NCBI GenBank assembly: GCA_023404345.1
Contig: JAEYCB010000043.1
Coordinates: 1-38,063, forward strand
Source: Bacillota bacterium
Lineage (GTDB): Bacteria > Bacillota > Clostridia > Christensenellales > Aristaeellaceae
Direction of reading: 5' to 3'
DNA: 38,063 nt
The first letter of the stretch is position 1. Each line of letters starts with the position of its first letter. Positions 16,065-24,528 of the stretch are shown here, piece after piece. Below the pieces are notes generated by a model that saw only the letters and a program-made list of their open reading frames with translations, was not told the DNA's origin and did no database searches. The translations under genes were made by a program, and so were the position numbers.

Positions 16065-16086
16065 GACCAAAAGAACGGTTTTGGTC
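16065..16086. promoter_or_regulatory. Candidate operator of the ABC export operon
   Basis: Perfect inverted repeat: GACCAAAA (16065-16072), six-base centre, TTTTGGTC (16079-16086). It covers the expected transcription start just after the -10. The TetR-family regulator at the end of the same operon (20251) is the natural candidate to bind it. As RNA it could also form a hairpin in the leader. Confidence 0.55.
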
Positions 16087-16135
16087 CTAGTGTTTTGCAT
16101 CATTTTCCAGATCGGCCGTTCGGAAAGGAAATGCC

Positions 16136-16837
16136 GTGAGTTACATCACCTTTGAAAATGTGACCAAGGAATACCACACCGGCGGCGAAACGGTGTTGGC
16201 CGCCAACAATGTTTGCTTTGAGATGGAAAAGGGCGAATTGAGCGTGGTTCTGGGCCCCAGCGGCGCAGGCAAGACCACCATCCTCAACCTCCTGGGCGGC
16301 ATGGATCGAGTCACCTCCGGAAAGATCACCGTGGACGGCAAGGAGATCACCAGCCTCTCCGGGCGCGAGCTGACCGAATACCGCCGCCTGGACGTGGGCT
16401 TTGTATTCCAGTTTTACAACCTCATGCCCAACCTAACCGCCCTGGAAAACGTGGAATTGGCCCGGCAGGTATGCCCAAGGGCGCTGGACCCGGTGGAGGT
16501 GCTTAAGCAGGTGGGTCTGGGCGAGCGAATGAATAACTTCCCTGCCCAGCTTTCCGGTGGCGAGCAGCAGCGCGTGTCCATCGCCCGCGCACTGTGCAAG
16601 AATCCCGCGCTGCTTTTGTGCGACGAGCCTACCGGCGCGCTGGATTCCAAAACTGGATTGCAGGTGCTGGCGCTTTTGAAGGACGTAAGCGAAAAATACC
16701 AGACCACCGTGGCCATCATTACGCATAACGCAGCCATTGCGCCACTGGCCCGCAGGGTGATCCGGGTGCGCAACGGGCAAATTGAAAGCGTAGAAATGAA
16801 CGCCCATCCGGCCTCGGTGGAGGAGATCGCATGGTAA
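16136..16837 (+). CDS. ABC transporter ATP-binding protein (MacB/LolD type)
   Basis: A 233-residue ATPase that powers the permease encoded next to it. Walker A GPSGAGKT (40-47), signature LSGGEQQR (139-146) and Walker B with CDEPTGALDS (Asp163-Glu164) are all intact; the GALDS ending is typical of the MacB/LolD/FtsE group. The start is GTG at 16136 after GGAAAGGAA; an ATG five bases earlier runs into a stop after two codons. It overlaps the permease gene by seven bases, so the two are translated together. Confidence 0.96.
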   Translation: MSYITFENVTKEYHTGGETVLAANNVCFEMEKGELSVVLGPSGAGKTTILNLLGGMDRVTSGKITVDGKEITSLSGRELTEYRRLDVGFVFQFYNLMPNLTALENVELARQVCPRALDPVEVLKQVGLGERMNNFPAQLSGGEQQRVSIARALCKNPALLLCDEPTGALDSKTGLQVLALLKDVSEKYQTTVAIITHNAAIAPLARRVIRVRNGQIESVEMNAHPASVEEIAW

Positions 16838-19137
16838 AAAACGTGCTGCGCCGCAAGCTGCTGCGCGATATGTGGCAGAACCGGATGCAGTTTCTGGCAG
16901 TGATCCTTCTCTGTGCGCTGGGCACATGGGTGTTCAGCGGGCTGGATGCGGCCTGGCGCATGCTGGATTTGTCGGCTCAGACCTATTTTGACGACCAGAA
17001 TGTGGCCGATGTATGGATCACCCTTTCCAGCGCCGACCGCGAGGCCGTGGAACGGGTGCGCAGCATTGCGGGGGTCGAAGATGTGCAGGCCCGCGCTACC
17101 GCCGAGCTGACTGTGGACCTGCCCCACGAGCCCAGCCTGGTGGTGGAGGCCTACGATGGAACAGCCCGCATCAATCGACCGTTGGTGCGCGAGGGAAACA
17201 GCCTGGAAAGCAGCGATCTGCGTGGCTGTCTGCTGGATGAGCTGTTCGCCCGTGAAAACGGGCTGGCCGTGGGCGACCGCATCGGCCTGAAGGTGGGCGG
17301 GCAGGTGTACGATTTCATCATCCGCGGAACCTGCCTGAGCCCGGAATTTGTATCCCTGACCAAAAACAGCGTGCGTGATCCCCTTAACTACGGCTTTATC
17401 CTTATCAACAACGGAGCCATTGGTGCACTACCGCTCAACAGTCTGGTTGTGACCCTTGAGGATGGAACGAGCGCTGAGGCGGTGGAAGCCGCCGTGAGTG
17501 ACTTTTATCCCGATGCGCTGATGCTGGACAGCCGCACGCAGAGCAGTGTGCACGGCATTGCTTCGGACGCGGATATGTACCGAAGCCTGAGCTATGTGTT
17601 TCCTCTGCTGGCGTTTGCCGTGGCGGCGATGATTGTGCTTACCACCATTACCCGAATGCTGGAAAACCAGCGCACGCAGATGGGGTGTCTCAAGGCTCTG
17701 GGCTATCGTGACGGACAGATTGAGCGGCATTATCTGTGCTATGCGCTTTATCCATCCGTGGTCGGTTCGGCGCTGGGGCTTGTGGTGGGTCGTCAGACGC
17801 TTCCCTATATCCTGTGGAACATGGAAAGCGCGCGCTATACCTTTCCCCGCTGCCTGCAGGCCCCTGTTTCCTGGGAGCAATGGTTGGTATGTGGACTGGG
17901 TGTGCTTCTTAGCTGTTTGATTTGCCTGCACACCTATCGCCGCAGCGCCCGGGAGGTTACCGCGGCATTGCTTCGGCCTCGTCCGCCTCGCGCGGGGCAG
18001 AAGCTGTTCCTGGAGCGGGTGGGCAGCCTGTGGAGCCGGCTGGGGTTCAATGCCAAAATGGTGTGCCGCAATATGCTGCGCAACAAGGCGCGCACGCTGA
18101 TGTCGCTTATTGGCGCTCTGTGCTGCACTATGCTTATCATCACATCGCTCAGCCTCAACGACAGCGTCAAGTATTTCGTGGGCAAGTACTACGAGGGGAC
18201 GCTGCGCTACAGCGTGCGGGCCAAGCTTGATGCCGGCGCAGGAGATGTTGAGGGTTACCGAAAACGCGTGGATGCCCAGCTCGTGGAGGGCGTGATGGAC
18301 AAAAGCGTGAGCATCCGCCTGGACGATGCATTCCGTGCTACCGCGCTGACCGTGTTGGAGGATGGACAGCGCCTGATGAATCTGGGCGCGGACGAAACGT
18401 GGATTCCCCTGCCCATGGACGGTGTGCTGCTGTCCCTTAAGCTGGCCGAAGCTCTTGACGCGCAGGCAGGCGACCAGGTACAGATCTGGTTGTCCGGCGA
18501 TCCTGATCCCATTTCGGTCAAAGTCAGCGGTGTGGCTGAAATCACCATCGGGCAAAGCGTATTGATGAGCCGTACCGTGTGGGATGGGTGCAAAAAAGGT
18601 GACTTCGTGCCCACGGCGCTCAATGTACTTGCGCCTACGCAGGCCGGGCTGGACTATTTGAGCGGACTGGATGAATTTGAAGAATTCCAGTACCCCTCCA
18701 GCGAGATGGCCGACACCCTCAAGGTGCTGGAAAGCCTGCAGGGCGTGTTCAGGCTCATGGCAGGCGCGGCGCTGGGACTTGCCTTTGTGGTACTGTACAA
18801 CATGGGCATCCTCAACTTTGTGGAGCGCTGCCGCGAATATGCCACGCTCAAAGTGCTGGGGTACCACCAACGGGAAATCCGCCGCCTGATTCTGACGGAA
18901 AGCGCACTGGTCAGCGGTTTGGGCGTGCTTTTGGGCATCCTGCCGGGCTGGTGGCTTACCGGCGTGGTATTTCGGTCCTGCGAGACGGATACGATGGTGT
19001 TTATTTCCACGGTCACCCCGACGTCTGTCCTGTTGGCCTGCTTTACAACCTTTGCATTCTCGTGCCTTATCACCGGCCTTTTGACGCGAAAGGTCAGGAC
19101 CATCGACATGGTGGAGGCGCTCAAGAGCGTCGAATAA
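16831..19137 (+). CDS. ABC transporter permease with two FtsX domains
   Basis: A 768-residue membrane protein with one N-terminal membrane segment (about 21-40), an extracellular domain (about 45-245), a first FtsX-like block of three segments (about 250-375), a fourth region restarting with LIGALCCTMLIITSLS, a second extracellular domain, and a final FtsX block (about 640-765). Duplicate signature turns, LKALGYRDGQI and LKVLGYHQREI, mark the two FtsX domains. Proteins of this layout in Bacillota act in lipoprotein or peptide export, or in resistance to antimicrobial peptides. The start overlaps the ATPase gene and has GGAGGAG upstream. Substrate is unknown. Confidence 0.92.
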   Translation: MVKNVLRRKLLRDMWQNRMQFLAVILLCALGTWVFSGLDAAWRMLDLSAQTYFDDQNVADVWITLSSADREAVERVRSIAGVEDVQARATAELTVDLPHEPSLVVEAYDGTARINRPLVREGNSLESSDLRGCLLDELFARENGLAVGDRIGLKVGGQVYDFIIRGTCLSPEFVSLTKNSVRDPLNYGFILINNGAIGALPLNSLVVTLEDGTSAEAVEAAVSDFYPDALMLDSRTQSSVHGIASDADMYRSLSYVFPLLAFAVAAMIVLTTITRMLENQRTQMGCLKALGYRDGQIERHYLCYALYPSVVGSALGLVVGRQTLPYILWNMESARYTFPRCLQAPVSWEQWLVCGLGVLLSCLICLHTYRRSAREVTAALLRPRPPRAGQKLFLERVGSLWSRLGFNAKMVCRNMLRNKARTLMSLIGALCCTMLIITSLSLNDSVKYFVGKYYEGTLRYSVRAKLDAGAGDVEGYRKRVDAQLVEGVMDKSVSIRLDDAFRATALTVLEDGQRLMNLGADETWIPLPMDGVLLSLKLAEALDAQAGDQVQIWLSGDPDPISVKVSGVAEITIGQSVLMSRTVWDGCKKGDFVPTALNVLAPTQAGLDYLSGLDEFEEFQYPSSEMADTLKVLESLQGVFRLMAGAALGLAFVVLYNMGILNFVERCREYATLKVLGYHQREIRRLILTESALVSGLGVLLGILPGWWLTGVVFRSCETDTMVFISTVTPTSVLLACFTTFAFSCLITGLLTRKVRTIDMVEALKSVE

Positions 19138-19157
19138 TCTTCGGGAGGAAATCAATC

Positions 19158-20237
19158 ATGAAAAAAACTGTCGCCCTGTTGCTGACCGTTATACTGCTGA
19201 CACCCCTGTGCGCGTTGGCAGAGGATGTGCAAACTCCGGCTGTGAGCAATGTCACCGCCAATGCGGTTGCGGAAAGCGAGAACGTCTATAAGATTACCGC
19301 GCCCTATTCCGGCGTAATGCTGCCCTTCGACCTGGAAAGCGGCGACAGGGTATCTGCCGGCGATACGATGTTTTCAATGGATACGGTCAAGGTGTATGCT
19401 CCGGTGGATGGCACGGTGCAGGCGGTATTTGCCGATCCTGGCGACCTGTGTGAGGATGTGACTGCACTCTACGGGATGACCGCCTGCATCGAACGCACGC
19501 TTCCCCAGGTGGCCAATGCCAGCACCTCCAGCGCATACAACGATGAGGACAACCGTCTCATTCACGTAGGAGAAACGGTCTATTTCTATCAGACCAGCGA
19601 CAAGGACAACGAGGGCGAGGGCCGCGTGACCGCCGTGAATGGCTCGGACTATACCGTGGAGCTGACCGCAGGCGACTTTGAAAATGGTGATACCATTAAA
19701 ATCTACCGCGATGAAAAGATGGGCACCAAGAGCTGTATCGGCACCGGTACCATTGAACGGGCTGCGGATGTGGCTGTGAACGGGAGCGGAAGGGTGCTCA
19801 GCTGCGCGGTGCAGCCGGGGCAGACGGTGCGCAAGGGACAACTGCTTTTTGAACTGGCTGAACAGGATGCCCAGGCGGACGTGACGAGTGCGGCAGTCAC
19901 GGCCTCTCATTCCGGAGTGGTAGAACTGGTGGGAGCCGCTTCGGGACAGCAGGTCTACAAAGGCCAGCTGCTGGCCAATATTCATGATTTGAGCGTTATG
20001 AACGTGGTGGCCGAGGTGGATGAAATCGACCTGGAGCGCGTGCATGTGGGCGATACGCTCACCGTGGTATTCGACTGCTATCCGCAGGAGGAGGTATCCG
20101 GTACGGTGCAGAGCGTTTCTTTGATCGGCAACGCCAAGCAAAACGCTACCTACTACGATGTGACCATTTCCATCAGCACAAGCTGGCAGGTGCTGCCCGG
20201 TATGAACGCCACGGTATGGCTGCCCGCCGGCCAGTGA
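19158..20237 (+). CDS. HlyD/MacA-like membrane-fusion adaptor of the ABC exporter
   Basis: A 359-residue protein with an N-terminal signal or anchor (hydrophobic 5-22, ALA-ED junction) and two biotinyl-lipoyl-like segments: YKITAPYSGVMLPF...VYAPVDGTVQ (about 47-95) and VTASHSGVVEL...VYKGQLLANI (about 245-280), separated by a domain of about 130 residues, then a beta-barrel-like C-terminal part ending in VLPGMNATVWLP, typical of the MacA/HlyD family. There is no lipobox cysteine at the cleavage position. The GGGAGGAA site precedes ATG 19158; the frame is open upstream to 18951 but that overlaps the permease gene. It would link the exporter to substrate outside the membrane. Confidence 0.85.
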   Translation: MKKTVALLLTVILLTPLCALAEDVQTPAVSNVTANAVAESENVYKITAPYSGVMLPFDLESGDRVSAGDTMFSMDTVKVYAPVDGTVQAVFADPGDLCEDVTALYGMTACIERTLPQVANASTSSAYNDEDNRLIHVGETVYFYQTSDKDNEGEGRVTAVNGSDYTVELTAGDFENGDTIKIYRDEKMGTKSCIGTGTIERAADVAVNGSGRVLSCAVQPGQTVRKGQLLFELAEQDAQADVTSAAVTASHSGVVELVGAASGQQVYKGQLLANIHDLSVMNVVAEVDEIDLERVHVGDTLTVVFDCYPQEEVSGTVQSVSLIGNAKQNATYYDVTISISTSWQVLPGMNATVWLPAGQ

Positions 20238-20250
20238 TGGAGGCACGGCG

Positions 20251-20835
20251 ATGGCAACAGCTTTTTCCCCGCAGGAGCGCGAGCACATCCGCGACAGCCT
20301 GCTGGATGCAGCGCTGAAAAGCGCGGCTTCCCAGGGCATGCGCCATGCTACGGTTGATGGCCTGGCGCGTGAGGCGGGCATCAGCAAGGGTGCGTTTTAC
20401 CGCTTTTATCCAAGCAAAGAGCACCTGTTTCTGAGCATGCTGGAGCGTACTCACGAGGAAATGTACGGCAGCGCGGAAAAGGTTCTGGCACAGAGGACTG
20501 ATCTTCCCCTGCGCGAACGCACTATGCAGGCCATTTTGGAAGTGTTTCGTGTGGCCGAAACCTATAATCTGATTCCCTTTATCCGTGAGGAGGTGCCCCT
20601 GCTTTTGCGCCGCCTGCCTCAAGAGGTGGTAAATGCCCATTATGTTACGGATGATGAGCGCATCAAGCGGCTGATTCTCAAGGCGGGGGCGAAGCTTACC
20701 ACCAGCATGGAAACCGCCTGTATCACCGTGCGCATGCTTATGCTGTCCATCTCTTTCCGGCAGGATGTAGGCGCGGGGTTTGAGGAGGCATTGCGCCTGA
20801 TGGTGGAAGGTGCGTGTGACCGCGTACTGGCATGA
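20251..20835 (+). CDS. TetR/AcrR-family transcriptional regulator
   Basis: A 194-residue regulator with a clear N-terminal helix-turn-helix (about 10-58): LLDAALKSAASQGM, VDGLAREAGISKGAFYRFYPSKEHLF. The C-terminal helical part would bind a ligand. It is the last gene of the ABC export operon, 13 bases after the adaptor gene with GGAGG before ATG 20251. The most likely role is autorepression of the operon through the inverted repeat at 16065-16086. A terminator follows four bases after the stop. Confidence 0.92.
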   Translation: MATAFSPQEREHIRDSLLDAALKSAASQGMRHATVDGLAREAGISKGAFYRFYPSKEHLFLSMLERTHEEMYGSAEKVLAQRTDLPLRERTMQAILEVFRVAETYNLIPFIREEVPLLLRRLPQEVVNAHYVTDDERIKRLILKAGAKLTTSMETACITVRMLMLSISFRQDVGAGFEEALRLMVEGACDRVLA

Positions 20836-20838
20836 AAC

Positions 20839-20866
20839 AAGCCCGGACGGTTTTCCGTCCGGGCTT
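20839..20866. terminator. Terminator after the export operon, possibly bidirectional
   Basis: Perfect 12-bp stem AAGCCCGGACGG (20839-20850) with CCGTCCGGGCTT (20855-20866), four-base loop TTTT. The T tract is short on both strands (TTT after the stem on the plus strand, TTGTTT on the minus), so efficiency is uncertain. Confidence 0.8.
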
Positions 20867-21071
20867 TGAAACACAGATCATCGAAAGCATGCAGCTTCAC
20901 GGCAGCGTCTGCGCTTTAGGAGAAACCGCGCAATGTTCAACATCTTCTTCAATCCATTTCACATCTTCACCGTGATGCGCCCCGCACACGGCCGGCACTT
21001 TTCAATCAAAAGCGCCTGTTGCGCGTTTCCCGACCGTTTGCCTGGTCTGCGTTTCACCCATAGGTTGCCCT
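20867..21071. other. Gene-poor stretch between two terminators
   Basis: The gap between the TetR stop (20835) and the SNF2 start (21183) is 347 bases. It holds two terminators and, between them, no clear gene. A plus-strand frame from 20933 runs through the second terminator and is Phe-rich, so it is doubtful. The minus strand has a 33-codon frame with protein-like acidic composition (20897-20998), preceded after an in-frame TGA by another short frame from ATG 21061. It may hold a small RNA, a small protein, or a gene remnant. Confidence 0.4.
20897..20998 (-). CDS. Possible small protein of 33 residues, or gene remnant
   Basis: A GTG-initiated frame of 33 codons with composition unlike random frames here: it starts VPAVCGAHHGED, continues with an acidic amphipathic part (VKWIEEDVEHC) and ends PKAQTLP. 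No good Shine-Dalgarno site is seen. The same frame continues upstream past one TGA to ATG 21061, giving a 19-codon piece (MGETQTRQTVGKR...), so this could be a broken gene. A weak promoter-like pair (TTGCAA, 17 bases, TATTTT) lies on the minus strand near 21081-21109, and the terminator at 20839-20866 could end its transcript. All of this is tentative. Confidence 0.22.
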   Translation of the reverse strand: MPAVCGAHHGEDVKWIEEDVEHCAVSPKAQTLP

Positions 21072-21099
21072 GGCGGAATAAAAATATTCCGCCTTTTTT
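21072..21099 (+). terminator. Strong Rho-independent terminator without an obvious gene
   Basis: Perfect 9-bp stem GGCGGAATA (21072-21080) with TATTCCGCC (21085-21093), loop AAAA, then six T (21094-21099). It is oriented for plus-strand transcripts and lies 206 bases after the weaker terminator of the export operon. It may be a back-up terminator or end a short transcript from the stretch before it. Confidence 0.9.
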
Positions 21100-21182
21100 G
21101 ACTTTGCAAAGCTGCCAAAGGCAGGAAAAAAACAGACTGATCCAGAAATTTAACAGACTAGGCTTTGCATGGAGGGCGGCAG

Positions 21183-24100
21183 ATGGTTTTTTGGGAGAAT
21201 ATGCGGGCAGACAGCGAAAGCTACCGGCAGGGGGAGGAATTCTTTCGCAGGGGAAGCGTGCATCCCGCCATGGACCGGGATGATGCGCTGTGCTACGACG
21301 TGGGCTCTACACCGCCACAAAGGGTATATCTGCTGGCCTCGGGCGCTGCGCAGTGTACATGCGGACAGGAGCAGGAGCCATGCTGCCATGTGATTGCGGC
21401 TGTGCTGGCCGCACAAGGGGATGGGCGGCTACGCCGCTTCCGGCAGGAAAGCGAACTGCGTCTGGGCGAAAAGATGCTGGGCGCACTGGGACGCGCTATG
21501 CCAGGGGGGGAAACCGTTCGTTTGGTCCCTGCTTTGCGGCTGTATGGAGACGGACGCGTGGCGCTGGGGCTGAACGTGGGGCAGGACCGGCTCTATGCGG
21601 TTCGCAGTGTGGCGGATCTGCTGACCTGCTTTGCCTTGGGCGCGCCGCTCAAGCTGTCGGCCAAATTCACCTACCGGCCTGATGGAATGCGCTTTTCCCG
21701 CGAGGATGAGCGCCTGCTTACCCTGCTGATGAATCATATTCCGCTTAAGGCGGAAACGCTGCGTCAGTGGGAGGAAGGAGGTGCTCCCGCCGATGGGCGG
21801 CCGCAGGGGCCTCAGGCAGACGGACGCTTTGTGCTGATGACCGGAGCATTGCTGCATGGCGTGCTCAGGTATTTTGAAAACCATCCCTTCGTGCTTCTGA
21901 TGGATGAAGAGAAAATTACACACAGCGCCATACGCACGGTGGAGCTGCCGCTGTGCTTTGCCATCACACTAACGCCCACAGAGCTGATCGTGCGCGCCGA
22001 GGGTGTGGAAAGCCTGCGCCTTGTCAGTCAGGATGCACGCTATGTGCTTTGGGAAGGGCGCGTGGCGCATCTGCATAGTGCGCAGGCGCGGGTTTGCAGG
22101 CTGCTGTGTCTTGAGGGCAACCAATTCCGTTATCCCGCGCGCCAGGCGGAGGATACACTCTCTGCGCTGCTGCCTGCCCTGTCTGCCGTGGGTACGGTGG
22201 TTCCCTCACCGGAACTGGCTCAGAGGCTGGAAACTGCGCCTCTGAAGGCCGCTGCCTATCTGGATTTGATTGGAGGCAATGTGGAGGCCCGGGTGGAGTT
22301 TCACTATGGGAATGCGGTCATTGATCCCTTCGCCGCCTCCCGTGGGGAACAGGAGACGCTGCCGGAGGGCGGACGTATGCTTCTGCGGGATGGCCGTGCC
22401 GAAAGTGCGCTGCTGGACTTTTTTTCAGACGCGGGCTTTGTGGTGCGTGGCGGGCACATTGTGCTTAAGCGCTCCAAGGAGATTCTGCATTTCTGCACCC
22501 AGGGCGTAGCGGAGCTGAGCAAGTTGTGTGAGGTCTATGCCTCCACGGCGTTTGAAAAGGTCAAGCCCCGTCGCTTCTCCGCTCGTGCCTCGTTTCACAT
22601 GCGCGGCGGACGGTTGGTGTTTGAGCTGCTGGAAGAGGGCAAATCCGTACCTGAACTGTTGCCGGTGATGCGCGCCATCGCCCAGCGGCAGCAATATGTG
22701 AGGCTGAAAACCGGAGAATTTCTGGATGTGCGTGACATGAGCGCCCTTGCCCCCGTAGTGCAGGAGCTGCTGGATGCCGCTGCTCTGGATGACCCCGGCG
22801 CAGGCGATGAGGCGCGCGAGCTGCGTTTTGGCGCGTACCGCTCGGCCTACATGGTGAGCATGCTGCGCATGGCCGGCGCCGACGTGGCAGCTGACGACGG
22901 TGTGGAGAATGTCATCGAGGCGCTGGGCGGTGATGCACAGGCGGATTTGAGCTATGTGCCCGGCCGTCTGCGGCGCAAGCTCACGCCTTATCAGCAGCGC
23001 GGCTGCGCGTGGGTGCTGTCGCTCTATGAAGCGCGCATGGGCGGCATTCTGGCCGATGAGATGGGCCTGGGCAAAACGGTGCAGATTATTGCAGCGTTGT
23101 CGGCCGCCAGACGCAGGGACGGCGTGATGAAGAGCATGATCGTTACCCCCACATCGTTGACATACCACTGGCTGGCTGAGTTCAAGCGCTTTGACGAAGC
23201 AATGGTAGTGCGTGTAGTGAGCGGACCGCGGGAGGAGCGTCACCGTGCGATTGAGGAAATCAAGCGGGATGCCTCGGTGGACGTGGTACTGACAAGCTAT
23301 CCGCTGCTGAGGCGCGACATTGAGCATCTGCGGGACATCCCCCTGCGTTTTGCCATTCTGGACGAGGCACAGAGCGTGAAAAATGCCCAAAGCCAGGGAG
23401 CGGTAGCGGCTAAGGAGCTGGATGCGCAGGTACGCGTTGCTCTGACCGGCACCCCTATGGAAAATCATACCGGTGAATTGTGGAGCATCTTTGATTTCGT
23501 TCTGCCGGGCTATCTGGGCACACAGGCGGCATTTTTGCGCCGCTACGGTGGCGGCGAGCGTGCCGATGAGCTGCGGGAGCGCATCCGTCCCTTCCTGATG
23601 CGCCGCCTCAAGAGCGATGTGCTGGCCGACCTGCCCAAAAAGCGTGAGGAATATGTCTACGCTGCTATGACCCCTGAACAGGCGCGGGTCTATGACAGCT
23701 TGATGCTTACGCTGCGCGAGCATGTGGGGCAGGCGTTGGCGGAGGGCTCGCTTCCCCGCGCGCGCATGCAGGTGCTGAGCATTTTGCTCAAGCTCAGGCA
23801 GGTATGCTGCCACCCCAAGCTGTTTTTGCCTGATTACGAAGGTTCCAGCGGCAAGCTGGAGCTGCTGGTGCAGATTGTGCACAACGCCATCGCTTCCAAG
23901 CGTCGCATGTTGATTTTTTCTCAATTTGTGGGCATGCTGCAGATGATTCGCAAGCGCCTGGGGCGCGAGGGCATACAGACGCTTTACCTGGACGGCGAAA
24001 CCCGCCCCGACAAACGGCAGGAGCTATGCGACCGCTTCAATGGAGGCGAGGGACGCGTGTTTCTGATTTCACTGAAAGCTGGTGGTACAGGGCTGAACCT

Positions 24101-24359
24101 GACTGGTGCCGATCTGGTGATTCATTACGATCCCTGGTGGAATCCCGCCGCCGAGGACCAGGCGACCGACCGCGCGCACCGCATCGGCCAGACGCATGAT
24201 GTGGACGTGGTCAAGCTAATTGCCCAAGGTACGATCGAGGAAAAGGTGACCGATCTGAGCAAGCGCAAGCGCGCCGTGTTCGACCGCGTAGTCATGGCGG
24301 GCGAGACCGAACTGCGCAGCCTGACAGAGGAGGATATCCGAGCCCTGTTCTTCAGCTGA
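21183..24359 (+). CDS. SWIM zinc-finger SNF2-family DEAD/DEAH-like helicase
   Basis: A 1058-residue ATPase. An N-terminal SWIM zinc finger, C-x-C-x6-C-x-H (Cys58, Cys60, Cys67, His69), is followed by a long SNF2-associated bacterial region (about 120-590) and the helicase core: GGILADEMGLGKT (about 620-632, Walker A Lys631), DEAQ (727-730) and motif VI ATDRAHRIGQ (about 994-1003). Bacterial proteins of this layout, such as B. subtilis YwqA, are DNA-dependent ATPases thought to remodel protein-DNA or RNA-polymerase complexes; the precise job is not established. I chose ATG 21183, six bases after GGAGGG; a TTG at 21165 in frame is a weaker alternative. It stands alone between a terminator and a convergent gene. 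Confidence 0.94.
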   Translation: MVFWENMRADSESYRQGEEFFRRGSVHPAMDRDDALCYDVGSTPPQRVYLLASGAAQCTCGQEQEPCCHVIAAVLAAQGDGRLRRFRQESELRLGEKMLGALGRAMPGGETVRLVPALRLYGDGRVALGLNVGQDRLYAVRSVADLLTCFALGAPLKLSAKFTYRPDGMRFSREDERLLTLLMNHIPLKAETLRQWEEGGAPADGRPQGPQADGRFVLMTGALLHGVLRYFENHPFVLLMDEEKITHSAIRTVELPLCFAITLTPTELIVRAEGVESLRLVSQDARYVLWEGRVAHLHSAQARVCRLLCLEGNQFRYPARQAEDTLSALLPALSAVGTVVPSPELAQRLETAPLKAAAYLDLIGGNVEARVEFHYGNAVIDPFAASRGEQETLPEGGRMLLRDGRAESALLDFFSDAGFVVRGGHIVLKRSKEILHFCTQGVAELSKLCEVYASTAFEKVKPRRFSARASFHMRGGRLVFELLEEGKSVPELLPVMRAIAQRQQYVRLKTGEFLDVRDMSALAPVVQELLDAAALDDPGAGDEARELRFGAYRSAYMVSMLRMAGADVAADDGVENVIEALGGDAQADLSYVPGRLRRKLTPYQQRGCAWVLSLYEARMGGILADEMGLGKTVQIIAALSAARRRDGVMKSMIVTPTSLTYHWLAEFKRFDEAMVVRVVSGPREERHRAIEEIKRDASVDVVLTSYPLLRRDIEHLRDIPLRFAILDEAQSVKNAQSQGAVAAKELDAQVRVALTGTPMENHTGELWSIFDFVLPGYLGTQAAFLRRYGGGERADELRERIRPFLMRRLKSDVLADLPKKREEYVYAAMTPEQARVYDSLMLTLREHVGQALAEGSLPRARMQVLSILLKLRQVCCHPKLFLPDYEGSSGKLELLVQIVHNAIASKRRMLIFSQFVGMLQMIRKRLGREGIQTLYLDGETRPDKRQELCDRFNGGEGRVFLISLKAGGTGLNLTGADLVIHYDPWWNPAAEDQATDRAHRIGQTHDVDVVKLIAQGTIEEKVTDLSKRKRAVFDRVVMAGETELRSLTEEDIRALFFS

Positions 24360-24396
24360 AAAAAACGTTGTGCCCGGCCAAAACTGGCCGGGCACA
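24359..24396 (-). terminator. Terminator of the SDR gene, convergent with SNF2
   Basis: Perfect 12-bp stem TGTGCCCGGCCA (24369-24380) with TGGCCGGGCACA (24385-24396). On the minus strand the stem is followed, after ACG, by seven T that reach the SNF2 stop codon. The plus-strand side lacks a T tract, so it mainly serves the minus-strand gene but may also slow plus-strand transcripts. The 132 bases between it and the SDR stop (24529) show nothing else I recognise. Confidence 0.85.
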
Positions 24397-24528
24397 GATC
24401 ATTAAAAAAACTTGTGAAATTTGAGGCCGGCATGTCATTTTTCACCCGAAAGCCCCCAGGGCACCAAGAAAACGGTTTGCCCAAATGCAGGTGTGGCGGG
24501 CTCTTTTGACAAGCAGGACCCTATGCCG

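Noticed and set aside
17428..19155. 575-codon open frame opposite the permease
   Set aside because: Shadow of the FtsX permease; high His/Gln content is the usual reverse-strand artefact.
20933..21283. 116-codon plus-strand frame in the gap before SNF2
   Set aside because: It has AGGAG ten bases upstream, but passes through a strong terminator, overlaps the SNF2 start, and is rich in Phe and basic residues without a domain pattern.
22425..23924. 499-codon open frame opposite the SNF2 helicase
   Set aside because: Shadow frame with the same His/Gln/Ala-rich composition.
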